Shown: one piece after another, positions 58,024 to 64,000 of the stretch
Numbering within the stretch: the stretch's first letter is position 1
How the letters are laid out: each line of letters begins with the position of its first letter
Assembly (NCBI GenBank): GCA_964194935.1
Contig: CAXMOL010000106.1
Location: 1-64,000, forward strand
Direction of reading: 5' to 3'
Length of the DNA: 64,000 bases
Origin: JACZWZ01 sp964194935
GTDB lineage: Bacteria > Actinomycetota > Acidimicrobiia > Spongiisociales > UBA11373
Made by a program: the position numbers and the translations under genes
The notes under the pieces: generated by a model
What the model saw: the letters and a program-made list of their open reading frames with translations, nothing else
Told to the model about the DNA's origin: nothing
The model's database searches: none

Positions 58024-59295
58024 ATGGTCTCTGAAGCCCCTCTATCCGACGCCGACCCGGCAGTCGCATCTCTCATCGCGCGTGACGTAGAACGGCAACG
58101 CTCATACGTTCATCTCATCGCTTCAGAGAACTTTGTCTCGCGTGCCGTAATGGAGGCATCTGGGTCGATCTTTACCAATAAGTATTCCGAGGGGTACCCC
58201 GGCAAGCGCTACTACGAGGGATGCGAGATCGTCGACGAACTCGAGAATCTGGCGCGCGATAGAGCCAAGGGACTGTTTGGCGCCGAGTACGTCAACGTCC
58301 AGCCGCATAGCGGTGCCCAGGCGAATATGGCGGTCTACTTCGGATTGCTCGAGGCTGGAGACAAGATTCTCGGGATGAGCCTTGACCAGGGGGGCCATCT
58401 CACCCATGGCTCACATGTGAACTTTTCCGGCATCCTCTACAACTTCGTGGCATACGGGGTCGATCCCGGGACCGAGAGGATCGATATGGATGAGGTGCGG
58501 CGGGTCGCCAACGCCGAGAAGCCAAAGATGATCGTCGCCGGATACTCCGCGTACTCGCGCATCATCGACTGGGCGGCCTTTCGGGAGATCGCTGACGAGG
58601 TCGGAGCCCTGCTCATGGTCGATGCAGCCCACATCATTGGATTGGTGGCAGGTGGTGCTCATCCCAACCCTGTGCCTCACGCTCATGTGGTGACGGCCAC
58701 CACTCACAAGGCGATGCGGGGAGCCAGGGGCGGCCTGATCCTGGCCGATGAACAATTCGGGCCGGCGCTCGACAAGGGAGTGTTTCCCAATGCCCAGGGA
58801 GGGCCGCTCAACAACCACATCGCCGGTAAGGCCGTGTGTTTCGCCGAGGCAGCGACGCCGGAGTATCAGGAGTACGCAGCACAGGTTGTTTCGAACGCGA
58901 GCGCGATGGCCCAGGCCGTGATGGACGATGGGGCAAGAGTCGTTTCCGGCGGCACCGATAACCACCTTTTCTTGATGGATCTCCGTTCGATCGACGAAGA
59001 CCTAACCGGTCGCGATGCTGCCCGCGTGCTGTCCTCGGTCGGGCTGACGATCAATTTCAATACGATTCCGTTTGATCCACGACCCCCTTATCGCGCCAGC
59101 GGATTGCGGATCGGTCTCCCGGCAGCCACGACCTGCGGGATGAAGGAAGCGCAGGTTGAGGAGGTCGGTCGTTTGATGGTGCGATCGCTGCAGAATCGGG
59201 CAGATGAGTCGATTCTCGACGAAGTGCGCCGTGGGCTCGGGGCCGTCGCCGCTGAGTTTCCGCCCTATCCGGCGAGTTTCCCGGGGCATGTCTGA
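58024..59295 (+). CDS. glyA: serine hydroxymethyltransferase
   Basis: A 423-residue PLP enzyme that interconverts serine and glycine and supplies one-carbon units. The N terminus HLIASENFVSRAVMEASGSI and SEGYPGKRYYEGCEIVD are typical. The PLP lysine is in VVTATTHKAMRGARGGLIL. HGSHVNFSGILYNFVAYGVD and SGLRIGLPAATTCGMKE follow. An AGGAAGG ribosome site precedes the ATG. In Mycobacterium this slot after sua5 is occupied by rfe, so glyA is a different insertion in the conserved block. Confidence 0.97.
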   Translation: MVSEAPLSDADPAVASLIARDVERQRSYVHLIASENFVSRAVMEASGSIFTNKYSEGYPGKRYYEGCEIVDELENLARDRAKGLFGAEYVNVQPHSGAQANMAVYFGLLEAGDKILGMSLDQGGHLTHGSHVNFSGILYNFVAYGVDPGTERIDMDEVRRVANAEKPKMIVAGYSAYSRIIDWAAFREIADEVGALLMVDAAHIIGLVAGGAHPNPVPHAHVVTATTHKAMRGARGGLILADEQFGPALDKGVFPNAQGGPLNNHIAGKAVCFAEAATPEYQEYAAQVVSNASAMAQAVMDDGARVVSGGTDNHLFLMDLRSIDEDLTGRDAARVLSSVGLTINFNTIPFDPRPPYRASGLRIGLPAATTCGMKEAQVEEVGRLMVRSLQNRADESILDEVRRGLGAVAAEFPPYPASFPGHV

Positions 59296-59371
59296 TGACG
59301 GTTTGCTCTGACTCGGGAACATCGATACATTGTGAAGAGGGTCACAAGCTGTTCTGGAGGGGGCTCTCGGC

Positions 59372-59587
59372 GTGAGCAAATACCACGAGGAGATTGGACG
59401 GCAGGTCGCCGCTGGCGTTGATTCCGCCAGCTTCTTTGCGACGATCATGTCCGGCTTCCTGCTTGGGGCGTTGCTGGACTGGTGGCTCGACACCAAGCCG
59501 GTCTTTATCGTGCTCGGGATCATTGCCGGGTCGATCATCGGCTTCTGGAGGATGTGGACCATCGCCAACGGTGATTCCGGTGACTGA
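59372..59587 (+). CDS. AtpZ/AtpI-like small membrane protein
   Basis: A 71-residue protein with two membrane helices (residues 21-37 and 44-60) and a polar N terminus MSKYHEEIGRQVAAGVDSAS. The GGALLDWWLD-like turn (LGALLDWWLDTKP) between the helices fits the AtpZ family, which sits at the head of ATP synthase operons and may help c-ring assembly or Mg transport. GTG at 59372 follows GAGGGGG. It overlaps the next gene by eight bases. Confidence 0.82.
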   Translation: MSKYHEEIGRQVAAGVDSASFFATIMSGFLLGALLDWWLDTKPVFIVLGIIAGSIIGFWRMWTIANGDSGD

Positions 59588-59996
59588 GCGACTTCCGGTG
59601 ATGGATGTCGAGGCGATCCTCGCCCTTCACACCGTAAAGCGCGGACTGGTGATCGGGCCCCTCGCCGTTGCGACCGCATGGGGTTTGCGAGGAGCAAGTG
59701 GCGCCATCGGGGCCACCATCGGTGTGGTCGTAATCGTCCTCAACCTGCTCGCCTCGGGCGCGCTCCTTTCGCTGGCTGCGCGCATCTCGCTAGGCGCCTA
59801 TCATGCCGCAGCGCTGTTCGGTTTCGTGCTGCGGTTGCTCACCATCACGGTGTCGATGCTTCTTGTTGCGCGCTTCTTTGAGATCGACCGAATCGCGTTT
59901 GGTGTGGCGGCGGTTGTGACATATCTGGTGTTGTTGACGCTGGAGGCTGTTGCCATCGTCCGTGGAAGCGAGAAGGAGTTGGAGTGGACGTCCTGA
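59580..59996 (+). CDS. atpI: ATP synthase protein I-like subunit
   Basis: A 138-residue hydrophobic protein with four membrane helices, arranged like AtpI (VVIVLNLLASGALLSLAARI, RLLTITVSMLLVARFFEID). AtpI helps assemble the c-ring of the F-ATPase and is not essential. The start is GTG at 59580, overlapping the previous stop; ATG at 59601 is the alternative. The last bases overlap the atpB GTG at 59984, so the operon is tightly packed. Confidence 0.8.
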   Translation: MTERLPVMDVEAILALHTVKRGLVIGPLAVATAWGLRGASGAIGATIGVVVIVLNLLASGALLSLAARISLGAYHAAALFGFVLRLLTITVSMLLVARFFEIDRIAFGVAAVVTYLVLLTLEAVAIVRGSEKELEWTS

Positions 59997-60802
59997 TTCT
60001 GGCCAGCGAGAGCTGCGATCCGGCAACGGAGATCATCTGCGCGCCCGACAACGTCATCGAACTGTTCGAATTCACCGAGTCATTGTTCTCGATTGGCCCG
60101 CTCAACTTCACCAAGACGGTCGTCCTGACCTTCCTCGCAATGTTCATCGTTTTGGCTCTGCTCTACATGGGGTTTCGCAAGAGGAATGTCGTTCCGTCGA
60201 AGTTCGGTGTTGCGATGGAATCGGTTGTCTCGTTTGTGCGAGATGATGTGGCCAAGGGGACAATCGGACCCGATGGACTGCGGTACGCGCCCTACCTGTT
60301 GTCGATCTTCATGTTCATCCTGGTAGCCAACCTGTTCGAGTTGACGCCGGGCATCAACTTCCCCCTGACCTCACGAATGGCTATTCCGTTGATGCTGGCC
60401 GTCTTCACCTGGCTGATCTTTGTGATCGTCGGCTTCTCCAAGAACGGCCTGCACTATCTCTTCGACATCGTTTGGCCCAAAAGCGTGCCGCTGGCCCTTC
60501 GCTGGCTGGTAGGACTCATCGAGCTCGTCTCGGTGTTCGTTCTCAGGCCTATCACGCTCGCCGTCCGGCTCTTCGCCAATCTCGTCGCCGGGCACCTGAT
60601 GTTGACCCTGCTGCTTGGATCGGGGTGGGTCTTCTTCGCAGCCGTCGGTGACATTGGAGCTCGGTCGATCATCGGGCTTCCTTGGTTCTTGTTCGGCCTC
60701 GGAATCTTTGTTTTCGAATTCGTCGTGGCAGTGCTGCAGGCATATATCTTCACGCTGCTGTCGGCGGTGTACATACAAACGTCGGTCCATCCCGAGCACT
60801 AA
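59984..60802 (+). CDS. atpB: ATP synthase subunit a
   Basis: A 272-residue subunit a of the F-ATPase membrane sector, which with the c-ring conducts protons. Five or six membrane helices are present, with the N terminus outside. The essential arginine is in ITLAVRLFANLVAGHLMLTL, with the usual leucine- and asparagine-rich surroundings. ELTPGINFPLTSRM is typical of bacterial subunit a. The GTG start overlaps atpI by 13 bases, and GGAG precedes it. Confidence 0.95.
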   Translation: MDVLILASESCDPATEIICAPDNVIELFEFTESLFSIGPLNFTKTVVLTFLAMFIVLALLYMGFRKRNVVPSKFGVAMESVVSFVRDDVAKGTIGPDGLRYAPYLLSIFMFILVANLFELTPGINFPLTSRMAIPLMLAVFTWLIFVIVGFSKNGLHYLFDIVWPKSVPLALRWLVGLIELVSVFVLRPITLAVRLFANLVAGHLMLTLLLGSGWVFFAAVGDIGARSIIGLPWFLFGLGIFVFEFVVAVLQAYIFTLLSAVYIQTSVHPEH

Positions 60803-60817
60803 GAAGGAGACAACCCA

Positions 60818-61030
60818 ATGGAAGAGATCAAGGGAGCCATAGCCCTAATTGGGTATGGCCTCGCTGCGATTGGACCCGGTATCGGGATCGGCATCGTGGT
60901 CGGCAACGCCATCCAGGCGATGGCGCGCCAGCCCGAAGCCGCAAATATGGCGCGCACGACGATGTTCTTGGGCATCGCGTTCACCGAGGCACTGGCCCTT
61001 ATCGGGTTCGTGCTCTTCTTCATCGCCTAG
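60818..61030 (+). CDS. atpE: ATP synthase subunit c
   Basis: A 70-residue proteolipid that forms the rotating c-ring. It has two membrane helices joined by the polar loop ARQPEAA. The ion-carrying glutamate is in GIAFTEALALIGFVLF. The first helix has GPGIGIGIVVGNA, without the glutamine that marks Na-type c-rings, so proton use is likely. A strong AAGGAG ribosome site lies before the ATG, as expected for the most abundant subunit. Confidence 0.96.
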   Translation: MEEIKGAIALIGYGLAAIGPGIGIGIVVGNAIQAMARQPEAANMARTTMFLGIAFTEALALIGFVLFFIA

Positions 61031-61044
61031 GGAGATAGGAAATC

Positions 61045-61608
61045 ATGATCCAATTCCTGGCCTCGCTGCTCGTCCTTGCCGAAGAGGCTGTGGTCGAGGA
61101 GAGCAGTGGAATAGACCTGCTGCTGCCGGAGACATCGGAGTTGATCGCTGGGTTCATCGCCTTTTCGATCATCTTCGTGTTCGTCTGGAAGTGGGTGCTT
61201 CCTGCAGCCAATCAGACCCTCGCCGCTCGTCAGGAAGCCATCACCGGCAAATTGACACAGGCGGAAGAGGCTAAGCAAGAGGCCGAGAGTCTGCTGGAGG
61301 ACTACAAGCAGCAACTGGCGCGAGCCAAGGGCGAGGCGAACGAGATAGTGGACGGCGCTCGTCAGACTGCTGATGCCCTGGGCACCGATTTGGTCGAAAA
61401 GGCGGAGGCCGAGGCAGAGTCGATCCGCGGCCGAGCCCGCGAAGACGCAGCAGCAGAAAAGGCGCGGGCTGCCGGCCAGATCAGGGACGAAGTCGCTTCG
61501 CTCTCGCTGGAGTTGGCTCAAAAGGTGGTTGCCGGCAGCGTCGATGAGTCGGCGCAACAAACCCTGGTTGATAGGTATATCGACGATCTCGGGAGCCTGG
61601 AGACCTGA
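61045..61608 (+). CDS. atpF: ATP synthase subunit b
   Basis: A 187-residue peripheral-stalk subunit b. A membrane helix (about residues 32-52, IAGFIAFSIIFVFVWKWVLP) is followed by a long charged coiled coil (about 60-170) with QAEEAKQEAESLLEDYKQQL-like heptads. The length is within the usual range. It begins 14 bases after atpE, and its TGA overlaps the atpH ATG (TGATG). Presence of one b gene suggests a homodimer. Confidence 0.95.
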   Translation: MIQFLASLLVLAEEAVVEESSGIDLLLPETSELIAGFIAFSIIFVFVWKWVLPAANQTLAARQEAITGKLTQAEEAKQEAESLLEDYKQQLARAKGEANEIVDGARQTADALGTDLVEKAEAEAESIRGRAREDAAAEKARAAGQIRDEVASLSLELAQKVVAGSVDESAQQTLVDRYIDDLGSLET

Positions 61609-62147
61609 TGGCGGCTGACCAGCGCATCGACGGCTACGCGGCCGCCATCCTTGAGGTGGCAACGGCGGAGGGTGAGCTTGCTCGTGTGGGCGACGAACTC
61701 TTCCGCATCGCACGTGCCTTCGAGTCGTCACCCGAGTTGCGTGATGCGCTCACCGATCCGCGCCTCCCCACGGAGCTCAAGAAGGGTGTGGTCGATGACC
61801 TGCTCGGCTCCAGGACGTCGGCGCTATCGGTGAACCTCGTGAACTTCGTAGTCGGTGTTGGGATGTCTTCGGATCTTCCCGCCATTGCCGACCGGCTCGC
61901 CGAGCGCGCCGCAGCAGAGAGAAACAAGGTGATCGCCGAGGTGCGCACCGCTGTAGAGCTCGATGCCGGGACCGTGGACCGACTCACTGCGTCGTTGTCG
62001 CGGGCGACCGGCAAGGACGTGGAAGTAAAGACGATCGTCGACCCTTCAATCATTGGCGGCGTTGTCGCCCGGGTCGGTGACACGGTGATTGATGGATCGC
62101 TGTCGCACCGCATGCAACAAATTCGTGAAACGTTGACCAGGCGCTGA
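61608..62147 (+). CDS. atpH: ATP synthase subunit delta
   Basis: A 179-residue subunit delta, the stalk part that joins F1 to subunit b. The N-terminal helical domain begins RIDGYAAAILEVATAEGE, and the C-terminal domain shows VDPSIIGGVVARVGDTVIDG with SLSHRMQQIRETL at the end, the strongest family signature. It starts at the overlapping ATG after atpF and ends eight bases before atpA. In Mycobacterium atpH carries a fused b-like extension; here delta is the separate short form. Confidence 0.93.
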   Translation: MAADQRIDGYAAAILEVATAEGELARVGDELFRIARAFESSPELRDALTDPRLPTELKKGVVDDLLGSRTSALSVNLVNFVVGVGMSSDLPAIADRLAERAAAERNKVIAEVRTAVELDAGTVDRLTASLSRATGKDVEVKTIVDPSIIGGVVARVGDTVIDGSLSHRMQQIRETLTRR

Positions 62148-62155
62148 GGAGTAAA

Positions 62156-63667
62156 ATGGCCGAACTGACCATCAATCCCCAGGAGATCACCGAAGCCCTC
62201 CGCAAGAACCTCGAGGGCTGGGAACCCAATCTCGAGGCGGCCACGGTTGGATACGTAGCCTCTATCGGCGACGGCGTAGCCAGAGTCGAAGGTTTGGCGG
62301 ATGCGATGGCATCCGAGTTGTTGGAGTTCCCCGGTGGACTCCTTGGTGTGGCACTGAACCTCGACGAGGACTCGATCGGTGCCGTGATCATGGGCGACGG
62401 CTCCCACGTCCATGAGGGCGACACAGTTCGTCAGACCGGGCGGGTTCTCTCCGTCCCCGTCGGCGACGGCCTGCTCGGCCGGGTGATCGACCCGCTTGGT
62501 AATCCGATCGACGGCAAGGGACCGCTCGAAGCTTCGGAGTCCCGGCTCCTGGAAACGCAGGCACCATCTGTCGTGGAGAGGCAACCGGTTCACCAACCGC
62601 TGCAGACGGGCATCAAGGCCATCGACGGGATGACCCCGATCGGTCGGGGTCAGCGCCAGCTGATCATTGGTGACCGCCAGACAGGCAAGACAGCCTTGGT
62701 TGTAGACACGATCATCAACCAGAAGGACACCGGCGTTAAGTGCATCTACGTCGCGATCGGTCAGAAGGCATCCACCGTTGCCGAAGTAGTCGAAGCTCTC
62801 AGCGAACGGGGAGCGATGGACTACACGGTCGTTGTAAACGCTCCGGCATCTGCGGCACCGGCGCTTCAGATGTATGCCCCCTACACCGGTTCAGCCATTG
62901 GCCAGCACTGGATGTACAAGGGCGAACACGCACTGGTGATCTTTGACGATCTCTCCAAGCAGGCGGTGGCCTACCGATCGATATCGCTGTTGCTCCGTAG
63001 GCCTCCAGGGCGGGAGGCATTCCCGGGTGACGTGTTCTATCTGCACAGCCGACTTCTGGAACGTTGCGCCAAATTGAGCGACGAACTCGGCGGTGGGTCG
63101 CTGACCGGTTTGCCGATCGTGGAGACCAAGGCCGGTGACGTTTCGGCCTACATCCCGACGAACGTGATTTCGATCACAGATGGCCAGATCTACCTGGAGA
63201 CCGACTTGTTCTACTCCGGCGTGCGTCCGGCCATCAACGCCGGGATCTCGGTATCTCGCGTCGGCGGCAACGCTCAGATCAAAGCGATGAAGAGTGTGGC
63301 CGGTTCACTGCGGCTCAATCTGGCTCAGTTCCGCGAGCTGGAGGCTTTTGCCGGATTCGGTTCCGACCTCGATGCTGCCTCGCAAGCCCAGCTGCAGCGA
63401 GGGCGGCGGGTGGTGGAGGCGCTAAAGCAGCCTCAGTACCAGCCGGTGCCGGTTGCCGAGCAGGTGGTGGTGATCTACGCCGTTACAAACGGGTTGATGG
63501 ACGGTGTCGAGGAATCGCGCATCCTCGAGTTCGAGGCGGGATTGTCCGACTACATGCGGACCCGCCATCCCGATCTTCTCACCGCGATCAACGAATCCGG
63601 CACGTTGCCCGAAGGTGATGCACTCGCCGGTGCGATCAACGACTATGCCGAGACGTTCGGGGAGTAG
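62156..63667 (+). CDS. atpA: ATP synthase subunit alpha
   Basis: A 503-residue regulatory catalytic-sector subunit of F1. The Walker A site is LIIGDRQTGKTALVVDTIIN, and VYIAIGQKASTVA-like IYVAIGQKASTVAEVVEAL follows. HALVIFDDLSKQAVAYR gives the Walker B region, and the strand SVSRVGGNAQIKAMKSVAGS with the arginine finger is clear. An AGGAGTAAA ribosome site precedes the ATG. The next gene, atpG, starts ten bases later. Confidence 0.97.
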   Translation: MAELTINPQEITEALRKNLEGWEPNLEAATVGYVASIGDGVARVEGLADAMASELLEFPGGLLGVALNLDEDSIGAVIMGDGSHVHEGDTVRQTGRVLSVPVGDGLLGRVIDPLGNPIDGKGPLEASESRLLETQAPSVVERQPVHQPLQTGIKAIDGMTPIGRGQRQLIIGDRQTGKTALVVDTIINQKDTGVKCIYVAIGQKASTVAEVVEALSERGAMDYTVVVNAPASAAPALQMYAPYTGSAIGQHWMYKGEHALVIFDDLSKQAVAYRSISLLLRRPPGREAFPGDVFYLHSRLLERCAKLSDELGGGSLTGLPIVETKAGDVSAYIPTNVISITDGQIYLETDLFYSGVRPAINAGISVSRVGGNAQIKAMKSVAGSLRLNLAQFRELEAFAGFGSDLDAASQAQLQRGRRVVEALKQPQYQPVPVAEQVVVIYAVTNGLMDGVEESRILEFEAGLSDYMRTRHPDLLTAINESGTLPEGDALAGAINDYAETFGE

Positions 63668-63676
63668 CGCAGACCG

Positions 63677-64000
63677 ATGGCAAGCGCCGAACTTCGACTG
63701 ATCCGCAGGAGGATCCGCAGCGTCAAGTCGACGATGAAGATCACCCGCGCCATGGAGCTGATCGCAGCCTCGCGGATCGTAAAGGCGCAGCAGCGGGTTA
63801 TCGCTGCTCAGCCCTACACGGAGAAGATGAACGAAGTCATCCGCAATGTGGCCGCTGCATCCGGCGCAGCCTCCCACGCCCTGCTCGATGCCCGCGAGGT
63901 CAAGACGGCCGGAATCGTGGCGGTGACATCGGATCGGGGCCTGGCAGGTGGCTACAACTCGAGCATCCTTCGCATGGCTGAGGCTCGGCTGATCGAGCAC
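63677..64000 (+). CDS. atpG: ATP synthase subunit gamma, N-terminal part (3' end outside window)
   Basis: The ATG at 63677 opens a frame of 108 codons that runs off the right edge. The product starts MASAELRLIRRRIRSVKSTM and continues KITRAMELIAASRIVKAQQR, the conserved N-terminal coiled-coil helix of the rotor shaft. Later SDRGLAGGYNSSILR, typical of the gamma Rossmann-like domain, can be read. It is the next gene of the atp operon after atpA, as expected. Confidence 0.95.
   Translation, partial: MASAELRLIRRRIRSVKSTMKITRAMELIAASRIVKAQQRVIAAQPYTEKMNEVIRNVAAASGAASHALLDAREVKTAGIVAVTSDRGLAGGYNSSILRMAEARLIEH

Overview
This is about 64 kb of GC-rich DNA from a chromosome that I read as actinobacterial. 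The evidence is a WhiB regulator, the actinobacterial DUF3039 and DUF3107 proteins, a bacterial Ku protein, frequent GTG/TTG starts with 4-base overlaps, and the block (thr genes)-rho-rpmE-prfA-prmC-sua5-atp known from Actinobacteria. A deep lineage such as Acidimicrobiia fits, but the window alone does not prove it. Nearly all of it is coding. There is one tRNA gene, and I found no insertion sequence, prophage or CRISPR array.

Layout. 1-5 kb: end of a Na/phosphate symporter, a PhoU protein, an EamA exporter, an AhpD-like gene broken by an in-frame TGA at a catalytic position (a likely selenoprotein), and malic enzyme. 5-14.6 kb: an unknown P-loop protein, a secreted toroid-like protein with a MarC-like membrane protein, a ureohydrolase, VanW, Bcp peroxiredoxin, RlmN, an HhH protein, gamma-glutamyltransferase and an unknown protein. 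14.6-17.6 kb: a hairpin-rich leader with a 22-codon ORF ahead of two membrane HD-domain proteins. 17.6-21.4 kb: enoyl-CoA hydratase, Nudix hydrolase, SLC13-type transporter, TlpA-like thioredoxin. 21.5-27.4 kb: a minus-strand run acnA-menC-thrC-metF. 27.5-32.6 kb: LemA, DUF2207, Mrp, DUF3039, DUF3107, WhiB (with a perfect CRP-type site upstream) and YqeY.

32.7-41.6 kb: a BisC/TorA-type molybdoenzyme, Ku, a CPBP-type membrane protein, the threonine-to-glycine pair kbl-tdh followed by a GlcG/HbpS protein, a cDPG-synthetase-like GTPase, and a Trp-rich small ORF with a lipoprotein. 41.6-48.6 kb: a CrtI-like oxidoreductase, tRNA-Arg(CCG) with a duplicated 3' fragment, argS, a TyrA-chorismate mutase fusion, hom and thrC. 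48.6-64 kb: rho with a long leader, rpmE, DUF1385, prfA, an M16 protease and a ferredoxin, then prmC, sua5, glyA and the ATP synthase operon up to the start of atpG.

Shared themes are threonine/glycine/one-carbon metabolism (hom, two thrC, kbl, tdh, glyA, metF), the translation and termination core (argS, rho, L31, RF1 and its methyltransferase, Sua5, RlmN) and energy (F-ATPase, aconitase, malic enzyme). The strongest novelty candidate is the AhpD-like gene at 2180-3160: UGA lies exactly at the second cysteine of the CxxC active site and is followed by a hairpin that meets the bacterial SECIS rules.
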